DNA of 64,000 bases from Aquipuribacter hungaricus (GTDB taxonomy: Bacteria > Actinomycetota > Actinomycetes > Actinomycetales > JBBAYJ01), in NCBI RefSeq assembly GCF_042663885.1, contig NZ_JBHSXV010000001.1; one strand, given 5' to 3'. The notes beneath the pieces are model-generated. The model did no database searches and was not told the origin of the DNA. It saw nothing but the letters and a program-made list of their open reading frames with translations. How positions within the stretch are numbered: position 1 is the stretch's first letter; each line of letters starts with the position of its first letter. A program made the translations under genes and the position numbers. This document shows positions 44,427 through 54,186 of this stretch, piece by piece.

Positions 44427-45767
44427 ATGGCCGGTCGCTCGCCCGCCGGGCTGTGGTGGCACCTGCACCCCCTGACGTTCCTCGGCGCCGAGCCGCAGGC
44501 GCTGCCCGAGGGCTCCCCGGTCGTGCACCGCCTGCCCCGGCTGGAGCGGTGGCTGGACCACGTCGTCGCCCTCGGCTGCGACGGGCTGCTGCTCGGACCG
44601 GTCTTCGCCAGCTCCAGCCACGGCTACGACACCGTCACCTACGACCTCATCGACCCGCGCCTCGGCGACGCCGACGACCTCGCCCACCTGGTGGCGGCCG
44701 CCCGGGAGCGCGGGGTGGCCGTCGCGCTGGACGGGGTGTTCAACCACGTCGGCCGCGACTTCTGGGCGTTCCGGCGGGTCCTCGCCGAAGGGCCGACGTC
44801 GCCGTACGCGTCGTGGTTCCGGCTCACCTGGCCCGCGGACGGATGGCAGGGCCCCGGCAGCGAGCCCGCGTACGAGACCTTCGAGGGCCACGGCGCGCTC
44901 GTCGCCCTCGACCACCGGGAGCCCGCCGTCCGGGAGGCGGTGTCCGGGGTGCTCGAGCGCTGGGCGGAGGTGGGCGTCACCGCCTGGCGCCTGGACGCCG
45001 CGTACGCCGTGGCGCCCGGCTTCCTCCGCGCGGTGACCGACGCCGCCCGTGCCGCCCGCCCGGAGAGCCTGGTTCCTCGGCGAGGTCATCCACGGCGACT
45101 ACGCCGCGGTCGCCGCCGCCGCGGGGCTGGACGCCGTCACCCAGTACCAGGCTGTGGAAGGCGACGTGGAGCAGCCTCGTCGACCGCAACCTCTGGGAGG
45201 CTCGCCCACGCCCTCGGCCGGCACGGCGGCCTCACGGGGGACGCCGAGCCGCAGACGTTCCTCGGCAACCACGACGTCACCCGCATCGCCAGCCAGGTCC
45301 CCGACGAGGCGCTGCTGCCCCACGCCGAGGTGGTCCTCATGACGGTGGCGGGCGTCCCCAGCGTCTACGCCGGCGACGAGCACGGGCTGCACGCCGTCAA
45401 GGAGGAGCGGGCCGGCGGCGACGACGCCATCCGGCCGGCGTTCCCCGAGGACCCGCTCGCCCTGGTGCCCGAGGTGCCGGGCACGTTCGGCCGCTACCGG
45501 GACCTCGCGCAGCTGCGCCGGGCCCACCCGTGGCTGCGCACCTGCACGACCGAGGCGGGCGCCCTGGCCAACGAGCACCTGGTGTACACGAGCCGCGCCG
45601 CCGCCGACGGTCCGGGCCGGCTCGTGGTCGCGCTGTCGCTGCACGCGGACCCGGTCGACCTCGAGGTCCCCGAGGGCGGCTGGCAGGTGGCGCTGGGGGA
45701 GGCCGAGGTGTCGCCGGGTCGGGTGCGGCTGCCGGCCCGGGGATGGGCGGTCCTCACCGAGGTCTGA
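44427..45767 (+). CDS. GH13 alpha-amylase family enzyme, frameshifted three times
   Basis: A glycoside hydrolase family 13 enzyme of about 445 residues once three single-base insertions are removed (AGCCT at 45066, AGGCT at 45149 and 45198; the three together restore frame). Barrel motifs are VALDGVFNHVGRD (region I), AWRLDAAYA with the nucleophile Asp (region II), SWFLGEVIHGDYAAV with the acid Glu (region III, only in the second frame) and FLGNHDVTRIAS (region IV). A small C-terminal beta domain follows. Maltosidase, trehalose-related or similar activity is possible; the substrate is not apparent. As written, residues between about 214 and 259 are out of frame. Because all three lesions have the same AGCT context as those further on, I take the gene to be intact in the organism. 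Confidence 0.75.
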   Translation: MAGRSPAGLWWHLHPLTFLGAEPQALPEGSPVVHRLPRLERWLDHVVALGCDGLLLGPVFASSSHGYDTVTYDLIDPRLGDADDLAHLVAAARERGVAVALDGVFNHVGRDFWAFRRVLAEGPTSPYASWFRLTWPADGWQGPGSEPAYETFEGHGALVALDHREPAVREAVSGVLERWAEVGVTAWRLDAAYAVAPGFLRAVTDAARAARPESLVPRRGHPRRLRRGRRRRGAGRRHPVPGCGRRRGAASSTATSGRLAHALGRHGGLTGDAEPQTFLGNHDVTRIASQVPDEALLPHAEVVLMTVAGVPSVYAGDEHGLHAVKEERAGGDDAIRPAFPEDPLALVPEVPGTFGRYRDLAQLRRAHPWLRTCTTEAGALANEHLVYTSRAAADGPGRLVVALSLHADPVDLEVPEGGWQVALGEAEVSPGRVRLPARGWAVLTEV

Positions 45768-45874
45768 GCCGGCGCCGTCCGGCGCAGGTCCCCCGGGGAG
45801 CCGCCCGTCGCCCGCCCGGTGCACGACCGCGCGCCGCGCGCCCCGTGTGGTAACGGCCCGCCCCGGATCGTTGG

Positions 45875-45886
45875 CACACTGGTCCC
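45875..45886 (+). promoter_or_regulatory. Possible extended -10 before rlmN
   Basis: TTGGCACACT ends six bases before the GTG at 45887. CACACT is a poor -10, but the preceding TGG and the spacing would fit a leaderless transcript. No ribosome binding site is visible. Confidence 0.25.
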
Positions 45887-47004
45887 GTGCCTCTCGAGCT
45901 CGTCCTCGCTCCGCCCCGCCGCGGGAAGCCGCCGCAGCACCTCGCCGACCTCACCGTCGACGAGCGTGCCGACGCCGTCGTGGCGGCCGGCCTGCCCCGC
46001 TTCCGCGCCGCCCAGCTGTCCCGCCACTACTTCACGCGGTTCACCAGCGCCGCCGCGGACATGACCGACCTGCCCGCCGGCCAGCGCGAGGCCGTCGCCG
46101 CCGCGGTGCTGCCCGACCTGCTGTCGGTGGTCCGCCGGATGGAGGGCGACCGCGGCGCGACCGTCAAGACGCTGTGGAAGCTGTTCGACGGCGCGCTGGT
46201 CGAGAGCGTCCTCATGCGCTACTCCGACCGCACCACGCTGTGCTTGTCCAGCCAGGCCGGCTGCGGCATGGCGTGCCCGTTCTGCGCGACCGGCCAGCAG
46301 GGCCTCACCCGCAACCTGTCCACCGCGGAGATCGTCGACCAGGTGGTCCGGGCCAGCGCCGACAACGGCACCCGGGTGAGCAACGTCGTCTTCATGGGGA
46401 TGGGCGAGCCGCTCGCCAACTACGGCGCGGTCCTGGGTGCGCTGCGCCGGATGACCGACCCCGCCCCGGACGGCCTCGGCATCTCCGCCCGCCACATCAC
46501 GGTCTCCACCGTCGGCCTGGTGCCGGCGATCCAGCGTCTGGCGACCGAGGGGCTGCCCGTCACGCTCGCCGTCAGCCTGCACGCCCCCGACGACGGGCTG
46601 CGCGACACGCTCGTCCCCATCAACACCAAGCACAAGGTCGGCGAGCTGCTCGACGCCGCCCGGGCGTACTTCGAGACCACGGGCCGGCGGGTGAGCATCG
46701 AGTACGCGCTCATCCGGGACATGAACGACCACGCCTGGCGGGCCGAGGCTCCTGGCGCGCGAGGCTCGACCGGCGCGGGCGGGGCTGGGTGCACGTCAAC
46801 CCCATCCCGCTCAACCCGACCCCCGGCTCGATCTGGACGGCCTCCGACCCGCGCGTGGAGCACGAGTTCGTCCGGGTCCTGCGCGACGCGGGCATCGCCA
46901 CGACGGTCCGGGACACCCGCGGCCGCGACATCGACGGGGCGTGCGGCCAGCTCGCCGCGCAGGACCTGGTCCAGCCCCGCCAGGGCGCCGCGCCGACGGC
47001 GTGA
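45887..47004 (+). CDS. rlmN: Dual-specificity RNA methyltransferase RlmN, frameshifted
   Basis: RlmN is a radical-SAM enzyme that methylates C2 of A2503 in 23S rRNA and A37 in some tRNAs. The protein has KTLWKLFDGALVESVLMRY, the radical-SAM cysteines CGMACPFCATG, VFMGMGEPLANY, ISARHITVSTVGLVP and VSIEYALIRDMNDHAWRAE. Two insertions (AGGCT at 46746 and 46762) then shift the frame by two, and the conserved C terminus WVHVNPIPLNPTPGS through DIDGACGQLAAQDL, with the methyl-carrying Cys, continues in another frame to 47004. Corrected, the junction reads AELLARELDRRGRGW and the length is about 371 residues, normal for the family. GTG start. Confidence 0.9.
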
Positions 47005-47537
47005 GCGAGGACCTGTTCGAGCGGGCCGGCCGGCTCCGCAAGGGCTACTCCCGCCGGCAGGTCGAGGACTTCCTCGCCCGCGCGCGCGGGGTGTGGGACG
47101 CGGGCGGCCCGCCCGGCCCCCTCACGTCGTGGCACGTGCGGACCGTGGGCTTCGACCTGCGCCGGGGCGGGTACGACATCGCCGAGGTCGACACCGCGCT
47201 GGACCGCATCGAGGACGCGTTCGTCTCGCGCGAGGAGGCCGCCGCGCCGGAGGGCCTGCGGGAGGCCGAGGACGCCGTGCTGGCCCGCCTCGAGCGCGAG
47301 GACGGCCACCGCTTCCCGGCTGCCTCGTGGACCCGCGCCGGCTACCGCGCCGAGGAGGTCGACGAGTTGTGCCGGCGGGTCCGCGAGCACCTGGTCCTCG
47401 GGCGGGACCTCACGGTCGACGACATCCGGACCGCCGTGTTCCGGCCGCGCCGGGGCGCCCGCGGCTACCGGGAGGCGCCCGTGGACGCCTACCTCGACCG
47501 GGTCGTCGACGTCATGCGGCGGCGCGGCTCCCTCTGA
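47001..47537 (+). CDS. DivIVA-domain protein
   Basis: The 178-residue protein contains two DivIVA-like N-terminal repeats: FERAGRLRKGYSRRQVEDFLARAR (residues 5-28) and FPAASWTRAGYRAEEVDELCRRVREH (about 105-130), each followed by a segment with RGGYDIAEVDTALDRIEDAF or RGARGYREAPVDAYLDRVVDVM. The GY-x-x-x-x-V-D pattern is the membrane-curvature binding motif region of DivIVA/Wag31-type proteins, but there is no long coiled coil, so it is not a classical polarity scaffold. Its role is unknown. GTG overlaps the rlmN stop (GTGA). Confidence 0.75.
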   Translation: MSEDLFERAGRLRKGYSRRQVEDFLARARGVWDAGGPPGPLTSWHVRTVGFDLRRGGYDIAEVDTALDRIEDAFVSREEAAAPEGLREAEDAVLARLEREDGHRFPAASWTRAGYRAEEVDELCRRVREHLVLGRDLTVDDIRTAVFRPRRGARGYREAPVDAYLDRVVDVMRRRGSL

Positions 47538-47566
47538 CGGAGGGCTCCCCGGCCCGCCGGCAGGGC

Positions 47567-47965
47567 TCAGGTGCCGGGGCGCTCGACGAGTCCGAGCACG
47601 CGGTCGACGACGACCTCGAGCACGACGCGGCGCGGGTTCTCGCGCGGCGGGCGGTAGCGCGCGGTGTAGCGGGCGACGGCGTCGGCCACCCGGTCGGGGT
47701 CCTCGACCACGGTCCCCGTCCCCTCGAGGGTGAGCCACCGCCAGGAGTCGACCTGGCACACGGACAACCGCGACCCCCGGGCCACGTTGGCGGCCTTCTG
47801 CGTGCCGCGGCTGGTGATGACGCGCAGCAGCCCGGCCCCGTCGTCCCAGGTGAAGCCCACCGGCACGGTGTGGATGCTGCCGTCGGGACGCAGCCCCGAC
47901 AGGGTCGCCAGGTGACGCTCGGCGAGGAAGACGAGCGCGGGCTCCGGCAGGGCTCGGGGGTCCAT
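47567..47965 (-). CDS. PPOX-class, probably F420-dependent oxidoreductase
   Basis: The 132-residue protein has the split-barrel flavin/deazaflavin fold of the pyridoxamine-phosphate-oxidase-like family: FLAERHLATLSGLRPDGSIHTVPVGF, ITSRGTQKAANVARGSRLSVCQVD and WLTLEGTGTVVEDPDRVADAVARYTARYR. The last motif is typical of the actinobacterial F420-dependent TIGR03618 branch. Substrate unknown. ATG start at 47965. It is divergent from gabD, with about 59 bases between the starts. Confidence 0.8.
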   Translation of the reverse strand: MDPRALPEPALVFLAERHLATLSGLRPDGSIHTVPVGFTWDDGAGLLRVITSRGTQKAANVARGSRLSVCQVDSWRWLTLEGTGTVVEDPDRVADAVARYTARYRPPRENPRRVVLEVVVDRVLGLVERPGT

Positions 47966-48011
47966 CGGCACCGGCCCAGCCTCGCACGCGCGCAGCGGAC
48001 GGGTGCCGCTG

Positions 48012-48024
48012 TAGCGTCCGAGGC
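48012..48024 (+). promoter_or_regulatory. Candidate -10 element for gabD
   Basis: TAGCGT at 48012-48017 is followed by seven bases and the GTG at 48025. This is the same TANNNT-N7-start spacing seen at other genes here and suggests a leaderless mRNA. Confidence 0.4.
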
Positions 48025-49576
48025 GTGACCTCTGCAGGCACCGCCGCCACCCCCGTCGACCCGTCCGCAGCCGCGCGGTCCGCCGTGCCGGCCTCGGCAC
48101 CGGGCACCCCCGTCGACGCCGCCCGCGAGCGCGCCGTGGTCGCCGCCGTGCCCACCGGGCTGCTCGTCGGCGGCTCGTGGCGCGACGCCGACCGCGGGGC
48201 GACGCTCGCCGTCGACGACCCCTCGACCGGGGACGTGCTCACCGAGGTCGCCGACGCCTCGCCCGCCGACGCCCTCGACGCGCTCGACGCCGTCCTCGCC
48301 GCGCAGGCCGGGTGGGCGGCCACCGCGCCCCGCGAGCGAGGAGAGGTGCTGCGCCGGGCGTTCGAGATCACCACCGAGCGCGCGGAGGACCTCGCGCTGC
48401 TCATGACCCTGGAGATGGGCAAGCCGCTGGCGGAGAGCCGCGGCGAGGTGGCCTACGGAGCGGAGTTCCTCCGCTGGTTCTCCGAGGAGGCCGTCCGTGC
48501 CTACGGGCGCTGGTCGACCTCGCCCGACGGCGCCACCCGGCTCCTGACGATGAAGCAGCCGGTCGGGCCGTGCCTGGCAATCACGCCGTGGAACTTCCCG
48601 CTGGCCATGGCCACCCGGAAGATCGGCCCCGCCCTCGCGGCCGGCTGCACGATGATCCTCAAGCCCGCGGCCCAGACCCCGCTGAGCGCGCTGGCCTTCG
48701 CCGACATCCTGCGCGAGGCGGGTCTGCCCGACGGCGTGCTCGCAGTCCTGCCCAGGCTCCCGGGCGGGCGCGCTCGTCGAGCCGCTCCTGGCCGACGCGC
48801 GGCTGCGCAAGGTGACGTTCACCGGCTCCACGCCCGTCGGCAAGCGCCTCGTCGCGCAGGCGGCGGACAACCTCCAGCGGGTGTCGATGGAGCTCGGCGG
48901 CAACGCCCCGTTCCTCGTCTTCTCCGACGCCGACCTCGAGGCCGCCGTCGAGGGCGCGGTCCTGGCCAAGATGCGCAACATCGGCGAGGCGTGCACCGCC
49001 GCCAACCGGTTCCTCGTCCACGAGTCCGTCGCCGAGGAGTTCGCCCGGCGCCTGGCGGAGAAGCTCGAGGCCATGCCGGTCGGGCGCGGCACCGAGCCCT
49101 CGACCAAGGTCGGTCCGCTCATCACGCGGCAGGCGCGCGACGGCGTGCACGAGCTGGTGGCCGACGCCGTCGCGGGTGGGGCGACCGTGCTCACCGGGGG
49201 TGAGGCCCTCGACGTCCCCGGCTCGTTCTACTCCCCGACGGTGCTGACCGGCGTGCGCGCCGACGCGCGGCTGCAGCAGGAGGAGATCTTCGGCCCGGTG
49301 GCGCCCGTCATGACGTTCAGCGAGGACGCCGAGGCGGTGTCCCTGGCCAACTCGACCGAGTACGGCCTGGTGTCCTACCTGTGGACCCGGGACGTCTCGC
49401 GGGCGCTGAAGACGGCCGAGGCGCTGCAGTCCGGCATGGTCGGGCTCAACCAGGGCGTGGTGTCGAACCCGGCGGCGCCGTTCGGCGGGGTCAAGGCCAG
49501 CGGGTTCGGTCGCGAGGGCGGCGCCGAGGGCATCGAGGAGTACCTGGACACCAAGTACGTCGGCATCCGGCTGTAG
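48025..49576 (+). CDS. gabD: NAD(P)-dependent succinate-semialdehyde dehydrogenase, frameshifted
   Basis: This aldehyde dehydrogenase of about 516 residues most resembles GabD, which oxidises succinate semialdehyde to succinate, the last step of GABA breakdown. Motifs are LAITPWNFPLAMATRK, KPAAQTPLSALAFA, MELGGNAPFLVF (general base), GEACTAANRFLVH (catalytic Cys) and GGVKASGFGREGGAEGIEEYLDTKY, the last typical of GabD. One inserted base (AGGCT at 48754) shifts the frame just after LPDGVLAVLP; removing it gives SSRAGALVEPLLADARLRK and continuity to 49576. A 42-residue Ala-rich leader precedes the core. GTG start at 48025. Confidence 0.88.
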
Positions 49577-49614
49577 GCGCCGGGGCGGGGTCGGCGAGCG
49601 TCGAGGACCCCGTC

Positions 49615-49998
49615 CTAGCTCCTCGCCACCCCGGCCTCGTCGGCCTGGGTGGTGAGGACGCAGAACTCGTTGCCCTCGGGGTCGGCGAGCACGGCCCAGC
49701 CCGCGCCGTCCTCGCGCAGGTCGTCGACGACGGTGGCCCCCAGGCCGAGCAGCCGGTCGACCTCCTCGTCGCGGCTGCGGTCCACCGGTCGCAGGCACAC
49801 GTGCATCCGGTTCTTCACCGTCTTGGCCTCGGGCACCCGCAGGAACAGCAGGGACCGGCCGGCCGGGCCGAGCAGGCCCGCCTCGTCCTCGTCGTCCTCG
49901 CCGTCCGGCACGAAGTCGTCGAGCACCTGCGCCCACCACGCCGCCTGTGCCCGGGGGTCGTGCGCGTCGATGCAGAAGTTGGAGGTCCGCGAGGCCAC
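49615..49998 (-). CDS. VOC (glyoxalase/bleomycin-resistance fold) protein
   Basis: The 127-residue protein is a single vicinal-oxygen-chelate domain of the common actinobacterial type (glyoxalase-like domain): NFCIDAHDPRAQAAWWAQVLDD at the start, RMHVCLRPVDRSRDEEVDRLLGLGATVVDD, and VLADPEGNEFCVL at the end. Such proteins have varied or unknown roles. It converges on gabD, with GGGGTC...GACCCC pairing (49587-49611) in the gap as a weak terminator. GTG start at 49998. Confidence 0.82.
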   Translation of the reverse strand: MASRTSNFCIDAHDPRAQAAWWAQVLDDFVPDGEDDEDEAGLLGPAGRSLLFLRVPEAKTVKNRMHVCLRPVDRSRDEEVDRLLGLGATVVDDLREDGAGWAVLADPEGNEFCVLTTQADEAGVARS

Positions 49999-50055
49999 GG
50001 GCCGAGCGTGGCACGGGCCCCCGACTGAGGGCAGCCCCTGCAGCCGCCCCGGCGG

Positions 50056-51438
50056 TCAGTGGCCGGTGAGCTTCCCCAGCACCGACCCGGACAGCGCCGG
50101 CCGACCCGTCAGCCGCTCCTCGGCGTCGGCGACCGTGGCCATGCCGAGCCCGGCGTTGATTCCGGCCCAGCGCAGCGGCTCCCTCTCCCACGACGGCGAG
50201 CGGTGCTGCACCCACGGCAGCCGGACCAGCTCGCTGTCCACGCCGAGCAGCAGGTCCGCGAGCGTCCGGCCGGCGAGGTTGGCGGTGCCGACGCCGTCGC
50301 CGACGTAGCCGCCCGCCCAGCCGACCCCCGTCGCAGGGTCCAGCCCGACGCTCGCGTGCCAGTCGCGGGGGATGGCCAGCGGGCCGCCCCAGGAGTGCGT
50401 GACCCGGAACGGCGCGACCTGGGGGAGCAGCTCGTGCAGCGTGGCCCGCAGCCGGGCGAACACCCGCTCGTCGCGGTCGAAGGACGGGCGGATGCCGGAG
50501 CCCCAGTGGTACGGCGCGCCGCGCCCGCCGAACACGAGCCGGTCGTCCTGGGTGCGCTGGCCGTAGACGACGAGGTGGCGGTGCTCGCTGAAGGTCTCGT
50601 GCGCCGCGAGCCCGATGCACTCCCACACCGCGGCAGGCAGGGGCTCCGTGGCCACGATCAGGCTGTACACGGGGATGACCGCGCGGTGCGAGCCCGGCAG
50701 CGACGACGTCCACGCCTCGGTGGCCCGGACGACCTGCCCCGCGCGCACGGTGCCCCGGGTGGTGACGACCTGGCCGGGGCCGACGGAGAGGGCCCGGGTG
50801 CCCTCGTGCACGCGGACCCCGAGTCGCCGCACCGCCGCCGCCAGCCCGCGGACCAGCGCCGCCGGCTGCACCCGGGCGCACCACGGCGTCCAGGTGCCGC
50901 CGCGGACCCGGCTGGCGGCGAGGCGTCCGGCGGCCTGGTCGGCGTCGAGCAGCTCGACCCCGTCGACCCCGCCGTAGGACTGGTCGACCTGGTGCTCGGT
51001 GCGGGCACGGCGCAGCTGCGCGGTGCTGCGGGCCAGCACGACGGTGCCGCCGCGCGACCAGCCGCAGTCGATGCCCTCGGCCTCGACGACCCGGCCGACC
51101 TCGTCGACCGTCCGGTTCATGGCGTGCCGCATGGCCAGCGCCCGGTCGCGGCCGTGCCGGTGCTCCAGGGCGCTGGTGGAGGCGGGGAACAGCGCGGAGC
51201 ACCAGCCGCCGTTCCGCCCGCTCGCGCCGAACCCGGCGACGTGCTGCTCGACGACGACGACGCGCAGGTCGGGCCGGGCCTTCGCCAGGTAGTACGCGGT
51301 CCACAGCCCCGTGTAGCCCGCGCCCACGACGCAGACGTCGGCGTCCGTGTCCCCGTCCAGGACGTCCGTGGGCAGCAGCGGGTCCCCGGCGTCGGCGACC
51401 TGCTCGTGCCACAGCGACAGCGAGCGGTGCCGGCTCAC
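50056..51438 (-). CDS. FAD-dependent amine/amino-acid oxidoreductase (PuuB/DAO family)
   Basis: The 460-residue protein is a flavoprotein of the D-amino-acid-oxidase superfamily. The FAD-binding motif VCVVGAGYTGLWTAYYLAKA lies at residues 35-54, then GASGRNGGWCSA, which is characteristic of gamma-glutamylputrescine oxidase and related amine oxidases. RATEAWTSSLPG and GYVGDGVGTANLAGRTLADLLLG (C-terminal FAD contacts) are also present. Context among polyamine genes suggests oxidation of putrescine or a derivative, by inference. GTG at 51438 overlaps the stop of the upstream PPOX-like gene (GTGA), so it belongs to the minus-strand operon that starts with the AsnC regulator. Confidence 0.82.
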   Translation of the reverse strand: MSRHRSLSLWHEQVADAGDPLLPTDVLDGDTDADVCVVGAGYTGLWTAYYLAKARPDLRVVVVEQHVAGFGASGRNGGWCSALFPASTSALEHRHGRDRALAMRHAMNRTVDEVGRVVEAEGIDCGWSRGGTVVLARSTAQLRRARTEHQVDQSYGGVDGVELLDADQAAGRLAASRVRGGTWTPWCARVQPAALVRGLAAAVRRLGVRVHEGTRALSVGPGQVVTTRGTVRAGQVVRATEAWTSSLPGSHRAVIPVYSLIVATEPLPAAVWECIGLAAHETFSEHRHLVVYGQRTQDDRLVFGGRGAPYHWGSGIRPSFDRDERVFARLRATLHELLPQVAPFRVTHSWGGPLAIPRDWHASVGLDPATGVGWAGGYVGDGVGTANLAGRTLADLLLGVDSELVRLPWVQHRSPSWEREPLRWAGINAGLGMATVADAEERLTGRPALSGSVLGKLTGH

Positions 51439-52121
51439 GCGCGGCCCTCCGGCCACGCGCCGACGTAGGCGGGCACGGGCAGCGGCACGCGCAGGTCGGG
51501 CGCGGTGCGGGGCTCGCCCCACACCTGCCGCACCGGGACCACGCCGGCCCACACCGGCCGGTCGAGGTCGGCCGGGTCGTCGTCGGGGTCGGCGGCGGAC
51601 ACCTTGAGCGACCACTCCGCCAGCGGCAGGGCGAGCAGCAGCGTCGCCGCGGTCTCCTTGCGCGAGGCCGGCCGCGCGTCGGCGGACCGGCCGGGCATGA
51701 GGTGCTCGGTGAGCACCTGCAGGGCCCGGGCGGTGTCGTCGGCGGGGACCGGCTGGAACGTGCCCAGGGCCACGACGCAGCGGTAGTGCATGGACGACTC
51801 GAACTGGCTGCGGGCCAGCACCAGGCCGTCGAGGAGCGTGACCGTCACGCACGCCGGGGCGCCTGCCGCGAGGAGGCGGAACAGCCGCGAGCCGGTGGAG
51901 CCGTGGACGAGCAGGCGCGCCTGCCCGGTCGCCGGGTCGGTGTCCGGGGCGACGGCGACCGGCAGCGCGAACGGCTGCCCGTCGTCGACGACCGCGACCA
52001 CGCCGGTGAGGGCGGCGGCCAGCACCGCGTCGCGCGCCCCGACGTCGCCGTCCTGCTTGTCCGGCGCGCGCCGGACCCGGGTGCGGTCCGTGGTGCCGGT
52101 CGCCTCAGGTCCGCCGGTCAC
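51435..52121 (-). CDS. Pyridoxamine 5'-phosphate oxidase-like flavoprotein
   Basis: The 228-residue protein belongs to the FMN-binding split-barrel superfamily (pyridoxamine oxidase-like, Nim-related). It shows GVVAVVDDGQPFALPVAVA, ARLLVHGSTGSRLFRLLAAGAPACVTVTLLDGLVLARS, HYRCVVALGTFQPV and SLKVSAADPDDDPAD...WAGVVPV. These are conserved in a family often encoded beside polyamine or amino-acid catabolic genes. The substrate is unknown. GTG start at 52121 is directly next to the stop of the upstream aminotransferase. Confidence 0.8.
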   Translation of the reverse strand: MTGGPEATGTTDRTRVRRAPDKQDGDVGARDAVLAAALTGVVAVVDDGQPFALPVAVAPDTDPATGQARLLVHGSTGSRLFRLLAAGAPACVTVTLLDGLVLARSQFESSMHYRCVVALGTFQPVPADDTARALQVLTEHLMPGRSADARPASRKETAATLLLALPLAEWSLKVSAADPDDDPADLDRPVWAGVVPVRQVWGEPRTAPDLRVPLPVPAYVGAWPEGRA

Positions 52122-53558
52122 TCAGAGCCGTGCCCAGGCCTCGGTGAGGACCCCGCGCAGGACCTGCTCGATCTCGTCGAACTCCGCCTGCCCGCACACC
52201 AGCGGCGGGGCGAGCCTGGATGACGGGGTCGCCGCGGTCGTCGGCGCGGCAGTACAGCCCCGCCTCGAACAGCGCCTTGGACAGGAAGCCGCGCAGCAGC
52301 CGCTCGGACTCGTCGTCGTCGAACGTCTCGCGGGTGGTCTTGTCCTTGACCATCTCGATCCCGTAGAAGTACCCCTCGCCGCGGACGTCGCCGACGATGG
52401 GCAGGTCCAGGAGCTTCTCCAGGGTGGTCCGGAACGCCGGGGCGTTCTCCTTGACCCGGGCGTTGAGCCCCTCGGCCTCGAAGATGTCGAGGTTGGCCAT
52501 CGCCACCGCCGCGGACACCGGGTGCCCGCCGAAGGTGTAGCCGTGCGAGAAGCTCGTCGTGCCCTTCTTGAACGGCTCGAACAGCCGGTCGCTGGCGATC
52601 ATCGCGCCGATGGGGGAGTAGCCGCTCGTCATTCCCTTGGCGCACGTGATCATGTCCGGGACGTAGCCGAAGTCGTCGCAGGCGAACATCGACCCGATCC
52701 GGCCGAAGGCGCAGATCACCTCGTCGGAGACCAGCAGCACGTCGTAGGTGTCGCAGATCTCGCGGACCCGCTCGAAGTAGCCGGGCGGCGGCGGGAAGCA
52801 GCCGCCGGAGTTCTGCACCGGCTCCAGGAACACCGCGGCGACGGTCTCGGCGCCCTCGAAGAGGATCGCCTCCTCGATCCGGTCCGCGGCCCAGCGGCCG
52901 AACGCCTTGGGGTCGTCGCGCAGGTGCTCCGGACCGCGGTAGGCGTTGGTGTTGGGGACCTTGTGCGCCCCGGGGACCAGCGGCTCGAACATGATCTTGG
53001 CGTCGGGGATGCCCGTGATGGACAGCGCGCCCTGCGGGGTGCCGTGGTAGGCGACGTGCCGGCTGATGACCTTGTGCTTGGTCGGGCGGCCCATGAGCCT
53101 TCCAGTACTGCTTGGCCGCCTTCCACGCGGTCTCCACGGCCTCGCCGCCGCCGGTGGTGAAGAAGACCCGGTTGAGGTCGCCCGGCGCGTAGTGGGCCAG
53201 CCGCTCGGCGAGGCTCGATGGCGGCCGGGTGCGCGTAGGACCACAGCGGGAAGAAGGCGAGGCTCGGCGGCCTGCTTGGCCGCGGTCTCCGCCAGCACGC
53301 GTCGACCGTGGCCCGCGTTGACGACGAACAGGCCGGACAGCCCGTCCAGGTACTGCCGGCCCCGGTCGTCCCAGATCCGGGCCCCCTCGCCCTTGACGAT
53401 GACGGGGACCTGCCCGCCCTCCTCGTAGGTGGAGTGCCGCGCGAAGTGCTGCCACAGGTGGTCGCGGGCGGCCTCCTGGCGCGGCGTGCCCCTCGGGGTC
53501 AGGCGCGGAGCCTGTCGGGTGCGGCGTCGGTGGTGACGTCCTGCTCGGTCGTGGTCAT
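52122..53558 (-). CDS. Class III aminotransferase (putrescine/omega-amine:pyruvate type), heavily frameshifted
   Basis: A PLP-dependent class III aminotransferase of about 476 residues. Readable parts are RVFFTTGGGEAVETAWKAAK, GRPTKHKVISRHVAYHGTPQG, FLEPVQNSGGCFPPPPGY, LLVSDEVICAFGRIGSMFAC, DMITCAKGMTSGYSPIGAM (PLP lysine) and FSHGYTFGGHPVSAAVA. This sequence resembles putrescine- and omega-amino-acid:pyruvate aminotransferases, which convert putrescine to 4-aminobutyraldehyde. Four insertions at AGCT (52213, 53096, 53211, 53260) break the frame. Near the N terminus two more extra bases are needed (AGCCT at 53509 and a G near 53502). Corrected, the ATG at 53558 (overlapping the AsnC stop) reads through without interruption to 52122. 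Confidence 0.82.
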
Positions 53559-54031
53559 CGGGTGCCCCAGTCGTAGCGCTGCCCGTGCAGCTTGAGGTAG
53601 ACGAAGGTCTCGGTCGTCGAGACCCCCGGCAGGGTGCGGATCTGCTCGTTGAGCAGGGTGATGAGGTGCTCCTCGTCGGCGCAGACGACCTCGACGAGCA
53701 GGTCGAACGACCCGGCGGTGAGGACGACGTAGTCGACCTCGGGCATCGCGGCGAGCGCCTCGGCGACGGGACGCATGTCGCCGGCGCAGCGGACGCCGAT
53801 CATCGCCTGGCGCGCGAAGCCCAGCTGCATCGGGTCGGTGACGGCGACGATCTGCATGACGCCGGCGTCGAGGAGCCGCTGCACGCGCTGCCGGACGGCA
53901 GCCTCGGAGAGACCGACGGCCTTGCCGATGCTCGCGTAGGCACGGCGGCCGTCGGCCTGCAGCAGCTCGACGATGCGCTTGGACACGTCGTCGAGCACGA
54001 GCGGGCCGTGGCCCGCCACCCTGGTCGACAC
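53555..54031 (-). CDS. Lrp/AsnC family transcriptional regulator
   Basis: The 158-residue protein is a full Lrp/AsnC regulator. The N-terminal helix-turn-helix is LDDVSKRIVELLQADGRRAYASIGKAVGLSEAAVRQRVQRLLDAG, and the RAM ligand domain is FARQAMIGVRCAGDMRPVAEALA...DYVVLTAGSFDLLVEVVCADEEHL. GTG at 54031 gives the usual length; longer forms are possible but add a non-conserved basic stretch. It is divergent from the aminobutyraldehyde dehydrogenase and leads a minus-strand operon of aminotransferase, PPOX-like and FAD oxidase genes, so it likely controls polyamine catabolism. Confidence 0.9.
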   Translation of the reverse strand: MSTRVAGHGPLVLDDVSKRIVELLQADGRRAYASIGKAVGLSEAAVRQRVQRLLDAGVMQIVAVTDPMQLGFARQAMIGVRCAGDMRPVAEALAAMPEVDYVVLTAGSFDLLVEVVCADEEHLITLLNEQIRTLPGVSTTETFVYLKLHGQRYDWGTR

Positions 54032-54186
54032 CCGAGCATGGTGGGGGCCGGGCTCCTCCGCTGGCAAGCCCGCGGTGACCGTCCGACGACGGAAAGCGCA
54101 GATCTGGGGCCCCGTCACGACCGAAACACGTTCGTCACGTCCGGAGTCCTACCGGATCCGTCTGTCGGCGGTTAGTGTCCCGCTCC
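54032..54186. promoter_or_regulatory. Divergent promoter region, AsnC regulator / aminobutyraldehyde dehydrogenase
   Basis: The 155-base gap separates two divergent operons. TAGTGT at 54173-54178, eight bases before the ATG at 54187, is a candidate -10 of a leaderless plus-strand transcript. Small inverted repeats, CGAA-N5-TTCG (54122-54134) and TCCGG-N7-CCGGA (54140-54156), are possible regulator half-sites. The local sequence is less GC-rich than its surroundings. Confidence 0.4.
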